From positions 683,501 to 747,500 of the forward strand of contig NZ_ASWI01000003.1 of assembly GCF_000407565.1 (NCBI RefSeq): a DNA stretch of 64,000 bases, in the 5' to 3' direction. How positions within the stretch are numbered: position 1 is the first letter of the stretch; each line of letters begins with the position of its first letter. The notes under the pieces are model-generated. The model did no database searches. It had not been told where the DNA came from and was given only the letters and a program-made list of their open reading frames with translations. This DNA is from Enterococcus cecorum DSM 20682 = ATCC 43198 (lineage in GTDB: Bacteria; Bacillota; Bacilli; Lactobacillales; Enterococcaceae). The position numbers were made by a program, and so were the translations under genes. This document shows, piece after piece, positions 1 through 12,304 of this stretch.

Positions 1-529
<529 letters not shown>

Positions 530-544
530 TCGCGAGGTGAGAAA

Positions 545-1129
545 ATGAGTGCCATCGACAATATTATCGAACAAATCGAAAGTCAAGCACGTAGCGAACG
601 TGAAGCTTTTGAGAAAAAAGAGTTGGCACGTCTTGATGAAGTCTATCAACAAAAATTTAACCTGTTAGCACAAGACAAAGAACGTCAACTGAAAAAACAA
701 GCGCAAATGCTAGATAAAAAATATAAACAACTTCATAACCGTCAAGAAGTTGAAGCAAGACAAACCATCTTAAATGAAAAACAACGCTATTTAGAGCATT
801 TATTTGTGCAAGCAGCTGAAGAAATGGCAGCTTGGTCACCTGAGCAAATGCAAGATTTTGCGCAACAAGCCTTAGCAAGTTTAGACTTGAATCATGAGGT
901 ACAATTTATCAGTGGTGAATATTCTAAAAAGGCTTATTCAGCTGATTTTATTGCGAAATTGAATGCGCAATTACCTTTTTCACTGCAGTTAGCGGATAAA
1001 ATCATCAATAAACAAGCAGGCTTTATCATTGATGATGGTGGGGTTCAATATAATTTTATTTTCGAAAACTTAATTAAAGATATCCAAACAACCATGAGTT
1101 TTGACTTAGCTAAGCAGTTGTTTGATTAA
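545..1129 (+). CDS. ntpE: V-type Na+-ATPase subunit E (peripheral stalk)
   Basis: Peripheral stalk subunit, 194 residues, cytoplasmic. The first ~90 residues are very rich in Lys, Glu and Gln, typical of the long coiled coil that pairs with subunit F/G-type helices. The C-terminal half is the globular head that contacts the A3B3 catalytic ring. It has a good ribosome site (GAGGTGAG) just upstream. Position between ntpK and ntpC matches the E. hirae operon. Sequence of this family is poorly conserved, so context carries much of the assignment. Confidence 0.9.
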   Translation: MSAIDNIIEQIESQARSEREAFEKKELARLDEVYQQKFNLLAQDKERQLKKQAQMLDKKYKQLHNRQEVEARQTILNEKQRYLEHLFVQAAEEMAAWSPEQMQDFAQQALASLDLNHEVQFISGEYSKKAYSADFIAKLNAQLPFSLQLADKIINKQAGFIIDDGGVQYNFIFENLIKDIQTTMSFDLAKQLFD

Positions 1130-1144
1130 AAGGAAGGTGATTCA

Positions 1145-2137
1145 ATGAGTAAGCCTACCTATCATGAGGTCAATCCATTGGTGCGAATTCGTGAGTCGAG
1201 TTTGCTTTCCAAAGACACATTTGAACGCTTGGTTGCAGCTGATGATTTAGAACAAGTGTCTCAAATTTTATCCAATACGGTTTATCAAGACTATCTTGGG
1301 GAGAATTTTGCCTATCATTTCGAGCAATATTTGAATCATGATATCGAAAATACAATTTCAGAACTGATTGATTTAGCACCTGAAAAAGAGGTTATTTGGA
1401 TATATACCATGCGTTATACTTTCCACAATTTGAAAGTTTTAACCAAGGCACAAGTTTTAGATCAAGATTATGATTATCTATGTATTTATGATGGCTTTTA
1501 CGATATCGATACTTTAAAGAGCGCCATTAAAACAGGAGTATCGCAATTACCAGAAGATTTGATGGCTAGTATTTTAGAAGTACGTGAATATCTCGAAGAA
1601 TCAAAGGTCATTCAAGGGATAGATGTCATTTATGATCGCGCCTTTTTAAGGATGCAGCGTAAAATCGGTGAACAATTAGGTTATCCCGAACTGTTGGATG
1701 AAATTATCGGCTTTATTGATTTGACGAACATTATCACAGCCGGTCGTGGCATTGTCCAAAATCGTAGCCAGGCGTTTATGACTGGCGTGCTTTCAAGCTG
1801 TGGCAGTATTGATAAAGAAGAATTACTGCGTTTTTGTAAAGAAGATGAAGCGACTTTTGTAGATTATTTACTTAATAGTACTTATGGTGAGTTATTACAA
1901 GAGGCTTTACGTGACAATAAGCTGAACTTCCATCTTTTAGAAAAAATCAAGGATAATTTCTTAACAGATCATTATGTCCGTGCCACATCCGTTGCTTTTG
2001 GTCCTTTACCACTTTTAGCTTACTTAAATGCAAAAGAAGTTGAAACGAAGAATTTACGGACCATTATTGTGGGAAAACGCAGTGGCTTTACCAATCAAGA
2101 AATCAAAGAAAGGATGAGACTGACTTATGACTTATAA
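1145..2137 (+). CDS. ntpC: V-type Na+-ATPase subunit C (d-type, rotor coupling)
   Basis: 330-residue V-ATPase subunit C (eukaryotic/archaeal 'd' type) that links the central shaft to the membrane rotor ring. The sequence has the family's three-fold helical repeat character, including a conserved-looking [12 protein letters not shown] segment around residue 200 and a C-terminal [18 protein letters not shown] segment where the chain continues into E-K-rich helices. The next gene, ntpG, begins 11 bases before this stop, so the two are probably translationally coupled. Confidence 0.92.
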   Translation: MSKPTYHEVNPLVRIRESSLLSKDTFERLVAADDLEQVSQILSNTVYQDYLGENFAYHFEQYLNHDIENTISELIDLAPEKEVIWIYTMRYTFHNLKVLTKAQVLDQDYDYLCIYDGFYDIDTLKSAIKTGVSQLPEDLMASILEVREYLEESKVIQGIDVIYDRAFLRMQRKIGEQLGYPELLDEIIGFIDLTNIITAGRGIVQNRSQAFMTGVLSSCGSIDKEELLRFCKEDEATFVDYLLNSTYGELLQEALRDNKLNFHLLEKIKDNFLTDHYVRATSVAFGPLPLLAYLNAKEVETKNLRTIIVGKRSGFTNQEIKERMRLTYDL

Positions 2138-2438
2138 AATTGGTGTTATCGGTGATAAAGATTCAGTATTACCTTTCAAATTATTTGGTTTTGATGTCCG
2201 CTTTGTAGATACGGCTGCTGAAATTCGTCAAGCGATTGAAGAGATGGCTGATAAAGATTATGGTGTCATTTACATTACAGAAGAATATGCACAAAAGGTT
2301 AGTGAAACCATCGCACGTTTCGATGAAGTAATGACACCAGCGATTGTCCTAATTCCAAACCATTCAGGAAGCTTAGGAATCGGCCAACAAAATATCCGAG
2401 ACCGCGTCGAAAAAGCCGTCGGACAAAATATTCTATAA
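2127..2438 (+). CDS. ntpG: V-type Na+-ATPase subunit G (F-type central shaft subunit)
   Basis: Small central-shaft subunit, 103 residues, the same length as E. hirae NtpG (V-ATPase subunit F family). The start [21 protein letters not shown] is the family's Rossmann-like beta-alpha opening, and the C-terminus carries [15 protein letters not shown], a helix expected to lie along the shaft. It overlaps ntpC by 11 bases with a ribosome site inside ntpC. The following 186 bases before ntpA hold no convincing gene but do hold a structured repeat (2451-2578). Confidence 0.93.
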   Translation: MTYKIGVIGDKDSVLPFKLFGFDVRFVDTAAEIRQAIEEMADKDYGVIYITEEYAQKVSETIARFDEVMTPAIVLIPNHSGSLGIGQQNIRDRVEKAVGQNIL

Positions 2439-2450
2439 GAACACAGAATA

Positions 2451-2578
2451 AGGTCGTGAAGCAGCTAGGGAAGCCTCGAAGAAATTTATGTGCTTACCTA
2501 CCGCTGAGAAAATCGGATGAAAGGAGATTTTCACAAGCGGGAGGGCGAATTTCACAATGTCTAGCTGCTGAACGCCGT
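2451..2578 (+). repeat. Structured non-coding repeat, copy 1 (between ntpG and ntpA)
   Basis: A 128-nt stretch beginning AGGTCGT and ending ACGCCGT folds into a long nested hairpin: GG 2452-2453 with CC 2575-2576, CGT 2455-2457 with ACG 2572-2574 (T2454 bulged), AGCAGCTAG 2460-2468 with CTAGCTGCT 2561-2569, GAAATT 2481-2486 with AATTTC 2548-2553, CCGCT 2501-2505 with AGCGG 2536-2540, and GAAAATC 2508-2514 with GATTTTC 2526-2532. The same 128-nt span, ends and outer closing stem occur at 49077-49204. It sits inside the ATPase operon, after single-copy shaft subunits and before the three-copy A and B subunits. A 63-codon reading frame through it looks accidental. No known RNA family was recognised. 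Confidence 0.75.
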
Positions 2579-2624
2579 GGAGTAGATAAGAACACCATCA
2601 ATAAAAAATTAGGAGGTAGCGATT

Positions 2625-5778
<3,154 letters not shown>

Positions 5779-5783
5779 GATCC

Positions 5784-6413
5784 ATGCCTGAGTTAAATGT
5801 CAATCCAACGCGAATGGAGCTGACTCGACTCAAAAAGCAATTACAAACAGCTACTCGTGGTCATAAATTATTAAAGGATAAACAAGATGAACTGATGCGT
5901 CAATTTATCTTACTTATCCGCAAAAATGACCAATTGCGTAAAGAAGTCGAGGCAAAACTACAAGAAGCGATGCGCCAATTGATGTTAGCTGATGCGGCCA
6001 TTAATGAAAACTTTATTGAAGAGCTTTTCATGTTGCCAGCAAGTGAAGTGAGTCTAGATGTGTTAGAAAAAAATATCATGAGTGTCAAAGTACCGGTTAT
6101 GAATTTTGACTATGATGATGACTTGCTTTCTTCACCTTTAGAATATGGTTATTTGAATTCCAATGCAGAGTTAGATACGGTGATTGATGATTTTACCGCG
6201 ATTCTACCCAAGCTATTAGAGTTAACGGAAATCGAAAAAACGTGTCAATTGATGTCTACGGAAATTGAAAAGACTAGACGTCGGGTGAATGCTTTGGAAT
6301 ACATGACCATTCCACAATTAGAGCAAACCATTTATCGCATTCGCATGAAACTTGAAGAAAATGAACGCTCTGAAATCACGCGTTTGATTAAAATTAAAAA
6401 TATGAACCAATAA
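5784..6413 (+). CDS. ntpD: V-type Na+-ATPase subunit D (central shaft)
   Basis: Central rotor shaft subunit, about 209 residues. It starts [20 protein letters not shown], matching the highly conserved N-terminal helix of subunit D, and ends in a second long helix ([21 protein letters not shown]); the two form an antiparallel coiled coil in the A3B3 cavity. I chose ATG 5784 with the AAAGGGGTG ribosome site rather than an upstream in-frame GTG at 5775 that overlaps ntpB. No ntpH-like reading frame follows; a terminator comes directly after the stop. Confidence 0.95.
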   Translation: MPELNVNPTRMELTRLKKQLQTATRGHKLLKDKQDELMRQFILLIRKNDQLRKEVEAKLQEAMRQLMLADAAINENFIEELFMLPASEVSLDVLEKNIMSVKVPVMNFDYDDDLLSSPLEYGYLNSNAELDTVIDDFTAILPKLLELTEIEKTCQLMSTEIEKTRRRVNALEYMTIPQLEQTIYRIRMKLEENERSEITRLIKIKNMNQ

Positions 6414-6420
6414 ATTATGG

Positions 6421-6457
6421 ACTCCTCTGTTGCTGGCAGGGGAGTTTGTTTATTTTA
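6421..6457 (+). terminator. Rho-independent terminator of the ntp operon
   Basis: ACTCCTCTG at 6421-6429 pairs with CAGGGGAGT at 6437-6445 (one G-T pair), seven-base loop, followed by a T-rich tract. It separates ntpD from the downstream potassium transporter, so ntpJ needs its own promoter. Confidence 0.88.
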
Positions 6458-6526
6458 GAAATTTTGACTTAAAACCTCAATATTCGTAATCAAACTTTTA
6501 CTTTCTATCAGATTTTTGAATAAGGG

Positions 6527-6555
6527 TTGCTTTTATAGGATGACTCGGTTATGAT
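6527..6555 (+). promoter_or_regulatory. Putative promoter of the potassium transporter gene
   Basis: TTGCTT (6527-6532) and TATGAT (6550-6555) are separated by 17 bases. They lie between the ntp terminator and the ntpJ start, about 50 bases upstream of the ATG. Confidence 0.6.
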
Positions 6556-6607
6556 ATTGCGGTACAATATGAATGAGTATATAGTCTATTGAAATGAAGG
6601 GGCGAAA

Positions 6608-7969
6608 ATGTTAAAAAAAGAAAAAAAGAGTAATATTCAAAAATTAGGGCCGGTCAAATTTTTATCTTTAGGATTTGCGATAATTATTTTGACAGGGGGC
6701 TTTTTGCTTTCCTTGCCGATTAGTTCGCAAAGTGGTCAATTTACGAATTTTTTAGATGCCGTATTTACCGCAACTTCGGCGACCTGTGTCACAGGATTGA
6801 CGACATTAAATACAGCACAACACTGGAGTATTTTTGGTCAAATCATCATTATGCTTTTAATTGAACTAGGTGGTTTGGGCTTTATGATGCTCCCTATTAT
6901 TTTTTATACCTTAGCGAAGAAAAAGGTTAATCTAAGCACACGGATTGTTTTGAAAGAAGCTTTAAACTTAGATGATATGTCTGGTGTGATGAAGTTAACC
7001 TTGTATGTATTAAAGTTTTCGATTGCCATTCAGACAACGGGAATGGTACTATTAGCGATTGATTTAGTACCGCGATATGGTGTTATCAAGGGAATTTGGT
7101 ATGCCCTTTTCCATGCGATTTCCAGTTTTTGTAATGCTGGGTTTGATTTATTTGGTGATAGTTTGGTTCCTTTCCAAAATGATCCATATATTTTATTGGT
7201 CATTTCTTTCTTGATTGTTTCTGGGGGCTTAGGATTTTTAGTTTGGCGTGATTTATTACAGTATAAACATACTAAGCGGATGTCCATGCATAGTAAAATT
7301 GCGTTGATGATGACTGGGTTATTGCTGCTTGGTGGATTCGTGATTTTCTTTTTCTCTGAGCATAATGGTCGTTACCTAGTCCAAAGCGATAATTTCTTGG
7401 TTCGATTGATGAATACTTTATTTATGTCGGTTACGCCAAGAACAGCTGGCTTTTATTCTGTAGATTATGCGGCGATGTCTAATCCAGGGCTGATTTTAAC
7501 CATGTTCTTGATGTATATCGGTGGTACCTCTGGATCGACTGCCGGTGGTTTGAAAACAACAACTTTCGGGGTCGTCTTAATTCAGATGATTTCACTATTA
7601 AAGGGGCGTCAACGAGCTGAATTTGCTGGCCGCTCGATTAAAGAAACCGCAGTATTTCGGGCGATGACTTTATTCTTTATCACCTTAAGTCTATGCGTTA
7701 TCTCGATTATGATTTTATCAGCGACCGAACATCTACCACGTCAAAATGGGATTGAGTATGCGGCTTTTGAAGTATTCTCTGCCTTTGGTACAGTAGGTTT
7801 GACGATGGGCTTAACACCGGATTTAACCGAATTTGGTAAATTATTAATTATTGGTTTAATGTATATTGGTCGAGTGGGTATCATGACCGTACTCTTCTCA
7901 TTAATGTCAAATAATCAAAAAACAACTTGTCGCTATCAATATCCATATGAAAGCGTCTTGGTGGGATAG
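6608..7969 (+). CDS. ntpJ: KtrB/NtpJ-type Na+-dependent K+ transporter
   Basis: 453-residue membrane protein of the TrkH/KtrB superfamily that imports K+, probably together with Na+. The four pore-loop segments of the family are visible: TSATCVTGL near residue 58, FCNAGFDLFG near 178, TPRTAGFYS near 278 and FSAFGTVGLTMGLTP near 392. About eight to ten hydrophobic helices surround them. It corresponds by position and length to NtpJ of E. hirae, which is dispensable for the ATPase but part of the KtrII K+ system. It has its own promoter and terminator. No KtrA-type regulatory subunit is in the window. Confidence 0.93.
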   Translation: MLKKEKKSNIQKLGPVKFLSLGFAIIILTGGFLLSLPISSQSGQFTNFLDAVFTATSATCVTGLTTLNTAQHWSIFGQIIIMLLIELGGLGFMMLPIIFYTLAKKKVNLSTRIVLKEALNLDDMSGVMKLTLYVLKFSIAIQTTGMVLLAIDLVPRYGVIKGIWYALFHAISSFCNAGFDLFGDSLVPFQNDPYILLVISFLIVSGGLGFLVWRDLLQYKHTKRMSMHSKIALMMTGLLLLGGFVIFFFSEHNGRYLVQSDNFLVRLMNTLFMSVTPRTAGFYSVDYAAMSNPGLILTMFLMYIGGTSGSTAGGLKTTTFGVVLIQMISLLKGRQRAEFAGRSIKETAVFRAMTLFFITLSLCVISIMILSATEHLPRQNGIEYAAFEVFSAFGTVGLTMGLTPDLTEFGKLLIIGLMYIGRVGIMTVLFSLMSNNQKTTCRYQYPYESVLVG

Positions 7970-8010
7970 ATATAGACTATCTAGCAACGTGAAAGTATTT
8001 CCAATTAAAA

Positions 8011-8055
8011 CTGATATTTGATATATCTCAATAATATATCAAATATCAGTTTTTT
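8011..8055 (+). terminator. Strong terminator after ntpJ; arms resemble the mannosidase operator
   Basis: A perfect 16-bp stem: CTGATATTTGATATAT (8011-8026) pairs with ATATATCAAATATCAG (8034-8049), then six T. Each arm contains ATATATCAAATAT (one on each strand), the core of the putative operators at 19690 and 19784. It may therefore also be a regulator-binding site about 40 bp upstream of the ABC-operon promoter. Confidence 0.85.
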
Positions 8056-8090
8056 GTACTATCTAAAGTTTGTTTCAATACTTCTTAAGT

Positions 8091-8118
8091 TTGTTCATTA
8101 ATAATAGGTCAATATGAT
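8091..8118 (+). promoter_or_regulatory. Putative promoter of the oligosaccharide ABC operon
   Basis: TTGTTC (8091-8096) and TATGAT (8113-8118) with a 16-base spacer, upstream of the LplB-type permease gene. The weak -35 would suit activation, perhaps by the YesN-type regulator encoded downstream. Confidence 0.5.
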
Positions 8119-8173
8119 GCTATGCTTAATTCGTAGAGTTAATTGAATGATGTTGAGAGGAGGATGTTTATTT

Positions 8174-9118
8174 ATGGGTAAAAAAAGAAAGGTCGGATTT
8201 TGGCAGAATGTTTGGCGCTATAAAGCATTAATACTTATGGCACTTCCAGGTTTTGTTTGGTTTATATTTTTCTTCTATATACCTGTATTTGCAAATATAG
8301 TTGCATTTAAAGACTTTCATATTTCACCAAACGGTTTTATCGATAGTTTAATCTCTAGTAAATGGATTGGGTTTGAAAACTTTAAATTTTTATTTGCTTC
8401 AAAAGATGCCTGGTTAATTACTCGGAATACATTGGCATATAATTTAGTATTTTTAGCCTTTAATTTATTTTTTGCTATTACATTTGCAATTGTTATGAGT
8501 GAATTGAGAAATAAAAAATTAGTTAAGGTATACCATACAATGTCACTATTACCCTATTTTTTATCATGGGTCGTAATTGGATATTTTCTTTACGCATTTT
8601 TAAGTCCTGATAAAGGGATAATCAATACATGGTTAGTACATCATGGCAAAACAGCTATTAATTGGTATACAGATCCAACTTGGTGGCCATTAATTTTTGT
8701 TATTATGAATGTATGGAAGAGTTTAGGATATAACAGCATTATTTACTATGCGTCTGTCATGGGGATTGATCCAACTTATTACGAAGCTGCAATGGTTGAT
8801 GGTGCAAGTAAGTGGCAACAAATAAAAAATGTTACAATTCCTCAGATTGTTCCGATGATGATGGTATTATTGATATTAAATATTGGTGGTATATTTAGAG
8901 CTGATTTTGGGATGTTTTATAATTTGCCTAGAAATAATGGAGCATTATATCAGGTGACTTCAGTGTTAGATACATATATTTATAATGGGTTAACAGCAAC
9001 AGGAGATATAGGGATGTCTTCAGCTGCAAGTTTATATCAATCAGTTGTTGGGGCAATATTATTGTTGATTACCAATTTTATTGTACGTAGGATTGAACCT
9101 GATTCAGCACTGTTTTAA
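8174..9118 (+). CDS. Oligosaccharide ABC transporter permease, LplB family
   Basis: 314-residue inner-membrane permease with six predicted helices and the EAA loop YYEAAMVDGASKWQQIKN (about residue 210), which docks to the ATPase. Family: LplB/NgtP1-like permeases for oligosaccharides. Start chosen at ATG 8174, behind AGAGGAGG 8156-8163, instead of an in-frame ATG at 8147 that lies upstream of that ribosome site. It pairs with the next permease and the binding protein. No ATPase gene is present in the operon; the MsmK-type ATPase at 53366-54469 is the likely partner. The mannosidase neighbours suggest N-glycan-derived substrates (inference). Confidence 0.9.
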   Translation: MGKKRKVGFWQNVWRYKALILMALPGFVWFIFFFYIPVFANIVAFKDFHISPNGFIDSLISSKWIGFENFKFLFASKDAWLITRNTLAYNLVFLAFNLFFAITFAIVMSELRNKKLVKVYHTMSLLPYFLSWVVIGYFLYAFLSPDKGIINTWLVHHGKTAINWYTDPTWWPLIFVIMNVWKSLGYNSIIYYASVMGIDPTYYEAAMVDGASKWQQIKNVTIPQIVPMMMVLLILNIGGIFRADFGMFYNLPRNNGALYQVTSVLDTYIYNGLTATGDIGMSSAASLYQSVVGAILLLITNFIVRRIEPDSALF

Positions 9119-9130
9119 GGAGGTTTTGAG

Positions 9131-10057
9131 ATGCGAAAAAAAGAAAAGGTTACCAAAGTTGAAATTCGCAACTTTAATCCAACAGCCAATTTGATCTTCA
9201 ATATTATCATTGCTCTCTTTGCTTTATCTTGTGTACTCCCCTTTTTCTTTGTAGTTATGATATCGCTAACAGAAGAGCACTCTTTAGCTGAGCTAGGATA
9301 TCGATTTTGGCCAAAAGAATTTTCTACAGCTGCGTATTCCTATATTTTTGCTGGTCAGATGAGTTCAAAGATATTCAAAGCTTTCGGAGTTACGGTATTG
9401 GTGACTGTTTTGGGAACGGTTGTTAATTCAACGATGACATCATTATATGCCTATGTTATTTCTCGTTCTAATTTCCCGTTTAGAAAATTTTTTACAATAT
9501 TCGCGCTAATTACTATGTTATTCACTCCAGGAATGGTAGCTACCTACTTAATTGTAAGTAATATGCTGTTCTTGAAAGATACTATTTGGGCTCTAATTTT
9601 ACCGATGGCATTAGGACCATTTAATATATTAGTTATGAGAACATTTTTCATAAAAACAGTACCTGACAGTATTATTGAATCTGCCAGGATGGACGGTGCT
9701 AGTGAATTGAAAATTTTTATGAAGATAGTTTTACCGTTGGCTGTACCGGGAATAGCTACGATTAGCTTATTTGCTGCATTAGGATACTGGAATGATTGGT
9801 TCAATGCGTTACTGTATATTCAAAATGATGATTTAGTTCCGTTACAATACTTGCTTATGAAGATTCAAAGTAATTTAGACTTTTTAGCCAAAAATGCAGG
9901 AATGGGTGCTCAAATTCAAGGCGGTTTAGCTGCTTTACCTTCTGAATCGGCTAGAATGGCAATAGTTGTCGTTTCTACTTTACCGATTGCATTAACTTAC
10001 CCATTTTTCCAAAAGTATTTTGTAGGAGGATTAACCATCGGTGGGGTTAAAGAGTAG
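9131..10057 (+). CDS. Oligosaccharide ABC transporter permease, LplC/YtcP family
   Basis: 308-residue permease, second half of the heterodimeric channel. Six hydrophobic segments and the EAA loop ESARMDGASELKIFMKIVLP near residue 185 are visible. It starts 13 bases after the previous permease with an AGGAGGTT ribosome site that overlaps the preceding stop region. The C-terminal FQKYFVGGLTIGGVKE is typical of CUT1-type sugar permeases. Same operon and probable substrate as its neighbours. Confidence 0.9.
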   Translation: MRKKEKVTKVEIRNFNPTANLIFNIIIALFALSCVLPFFFVVMISLTEEHSLAELGYRFWPKEFSTAAYSYIFAGQMSSKIFKAFGVTVLVTVLGTVVNSTMTSLYAYVISRSNFPFRKFFTIFALITMLFTPGMVATYLIVSNMLFLKDTIWALILPMALGPFNILVMRTFFIKTVPDSIIESARMDGASELKIFMKIVLPLAVPGIATISLFAALGYWNDWFNALLYIQNDDLVPLQYLLMKIQSNLDFLAKNAGMGAQIQGGLAALPSESARMAIVVVSTLPIALTYPFFQKYFVGGLTIGGVKE

Positions 10058-10126
10058 GAGTATTGATAATAATAAATAGGCAAATAATGTCTATTTAATA
10101 GATATATTTTACAAGGAGGTTTTCTA

Positions 10127-11596
10127 ATGAAGACTTGGAAAAAATTTATTGGTGTTAGTGCAGCTACTTTACTTGCTATTAGTTTAGCTGCTTGTGGGAA
10201 TCAAAATAAGTCGTCATCAAAGGATACAAAAACTGGAGATTCTAAATCTTTACTGATGTATCAAGTTGGTGATAAACCAGAAAATTTTGATGAATTAATG
10301 AAAATTGCTAATAAGCGTATCAAAGATAAAATTGGTGTAACTGTTGATATCCAGTATATTGGATGGGGTGACTGGGATAAAAAGATGCCTACAATAATTA
10401 ATTCCGGTGAAAGCTATGATATTGCATTCGCTTATCATTATGTTGCTAATGCTCAAAAAGGTGCTTTTGCAGACTTAACAGAGTTATCTAAGAAATACGC
10501 TAAAGATTATTTAGATCAGTTGCCAGAAATGTACATCAAAGGTAATGAAGTTGATGGAAAATTATATGCCATTCCAGTTTACGGAAATGCTTGGGGGCAA
10601 CAAGTATTAACTTTTAATGACCAATATGTTAAAAAATATAATTTAGATATTTCTAAAGTAGACGGATCTTATCAATCTGCTACAGAAATTTTACGCGAAT
10701 TTCATAAGAAGGAACCTAAAATTGCTGCTTTTGCTATAGGACAAAACTTCAATGCTTCAGCAAATATGGACTATCCTTTAGGCAAAGACTATCCATTTGC
10801 TGTTCGATTAGATAGTAATGATAAGCCAGTGATTATTAATCAGTATGAAGATAAAGATTTTCAAGAAAGTCTAAAAACATTACATCAATGGTATAAAGAA
10901 GGTTTGATACCAACTGATGCAGCGACAAATACAACAGGATTTCCATTAGAAGGTAATACTTGGTTCATGCGTGAAGAAACTCAAGGACCAATGGATTATG
11001 GTGATACAATTTTGCGTAATGCAGCACAACAAGATTTAACTTCAAGACCTTTAACAGAGCAAGTTAAAACGACAAGCCAAGCACAAATGGCAAACTTTGT
11101 TGTTTCGAATACTTCAAAGAATAAAGAAAAAGCTGTAGAATTTCTAAATTTACTTAACACTGATCCAGAATTATTAAATGGGCTTGTGTATGGTGTGGAA
11201 GGTAAGGCTTGGGAAAAAGTAGGTGATAATCAAGTTAAATTACTTTCAGGATATAAAGCAAATCAACATATGGCTGCTTGGAATACTGGTAATAATATGA
11301 TTTTATATACTCAAGATACTATTACTGAAAAACAAGTACAGGAACGCGATGAAAGTATTGAAAAAGCAAAAACTTCTCCTATTTTAGGTTTCAATGCTAA
11401 AACCGATAAAGTTAAAACTCAGTTATCCAATATTATGAATGTGATGAATCGATATAAAGCAAACCTAAATACTGGTTCTATTGATCCTGAAACAACAATT
11501 CCAGAGCTAGTTAAAGAGTTAAAACAAGCTGGATGGGATGATGTTCAAAAAGATATTCAAAAACAATTAGATGAATTTATTGAAAATAGCAAATAG
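10127..11596 (+). CDS. Extracellular oligosaccharide-binding lipoprotein (LplA/NgtS-like)
   Basis: 489-residue solute-binding lipoprotein. The first ~23 residues form a signal peptide ending in the lipobox LAAC-G, so Cys23 is expected to be lipidated and anchored outside. The mature part follows the CUT1 binding-protein pattern, including AIPVYGNAWGQQVLTFN and NFVVSNTSKNKEKAVEFLNLL. Substrate-binding proteins of this length (about 490) are typical of oligosaccharide importers such as pneumococcal NgtS. It is the last ABC gene before a terminator at 11610. Substrate is inferred from the adjacent GH38/92/125 genes. Confidence 0.9.
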   Translation: MKTWKKFIGVSAATLLAISLAACGNQNKSSSKDTKTGDSKSLLMYQVGDKPENFDELMKIANKRIKDKIGVTVDIQYIGWGDWDKKMPTIINSGESYDIAFAYHYVANAQKGAFADLTELSKKYAKDYLDQLPEMYIKGNEVDGKLYAIPVYGNAWGQQVLTFNDQYVKKYNLDISKVDGSYQSATEILREFHKKEPKIAAFAIGQNFNASANMDYPLGKDYPFAVRLDSNDKPVIINQYEDKDFQESLKTLHQWYKEGLIPTDAATNTTGFPLEGNTWFMREETQGPMDYGDTILRNAAQQDLTSRPLTEQVKTTSQAQMANFVVSNTSKNKEKAVEFLNLLNTDPELLNGLVYGVEGKAWEKVGDNQVKLLSGYKANQHMAAWNTGNNMILYTQDTITEKQVQERDESIEKAKTSPILGFNAKTDKVKTQLSNIMNVMNRYKANLNTGSIDPETTIPELVKELKQAGWDDVQKDIQKQLDEFIENSK

Positions 11597-11609
11597 TATT
11601 GCTAATTTT

Positions 11610-11640
11610 AGAGCGTAGAATCATGTTCTACGCTCTTTTA
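11610..11640 (+). terminator. Terminator after the binding-protein gene
   Basis: AGAGCGTAGAA (11610-11620) pairs perfectly with TTCTACGCTCT (11626-11636), five-base loop, then TTTT. It probably causes partial termination, reducing expression of the downstream regulators relative to the transporter. Confidence 0.9.
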
Positions 11641-11668
11641 TGGCAATAATCTGAAAGAAGTGATATAT

Positions 11669-12304
11669 ATGGTGAGCAGTGGCATACAACGAGGATTTTA
11701 TTTCATTTGGACTATTATTAAGTTGAATATGTTTTTTTTATTATTTTCTTTAATGGGAGGTATTTTGCTTGGGATTGGACCATCCTTTCAAACGATGGTG
11801 GACTTATTATCTGAATATGGTTTGGATTATCAAAATATGACCTTAAGTAACTATTACATAAATTGGAAATATAATTTTAGAAGAAGTAATCTGCATTTTT
11901 TTATTATGGAAATATTAACAATTTTAGTAGTATATAATTTATTTTTATCCACTCAGATGAAAGGGTTAGTTTGGTTTATAGCAGATATCATAATGGTATT
12001 TATTTTGTTGTTGATAATGGTGATGTATTTATATTTAGTTCAATATGAAAGTAAATATGATATATCAACAATTAATTTATTTAAATTGTCATTCATTAGT
12101 GTATTCTTTAACTTTTTTGGATTTTTGAAAATAATTCTTGGGATTATTACAATTATTTTTATTACTTGGAATTTTAAAGGGTTGCTGTTATTTGCTACTT
12201 TTGCTTTAATAGCTATATGGAGTGAATTTTCCACTAAAGAAAAACGTGAGATTATTTCAAGAAAGTTGGAAGAGAATGAAGAAGCTTATAAAGCAAATTT
12301 TTAA
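11669..12304 (+). CDS. YesL-like membrane protein (DUF624)
   Basis: Integral membrane protein of about 211 residues with five hydrophobic segments. The opening (GFYFIWTIIKLNMFFLLFSL) and the general layout match the YesL/DUF624 family, which commonly accompanies LplABC transporters and YesMN two-component systems. The biochemical role of the family is not established. ATG 11669 is preferred over a GTG at 11660 because AAGAAG 11655-11660 is correctly spaced for it. The end overlaps the start of the histidine kinase gene by about 29 bases. Confidence 0.8.
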   Translation: MVSSGIQRGFYFIWTIIKLNMFFLLFSLMGGILLGIGPSFQTMVDLLSEYGLDYQNMTLSNYYINWKYNFRRSNLHFFIMEILTILVVYNLFLSTQMKGLVWFIADIIMVFILLLIMVMYLYLVQYESKYDISTINLFKLSFISVFFNFFGFLKIILGIITIIFITWNFKGLLLFATFALIAIWSEFSTKEKREIISRKLEENEEAYKANF

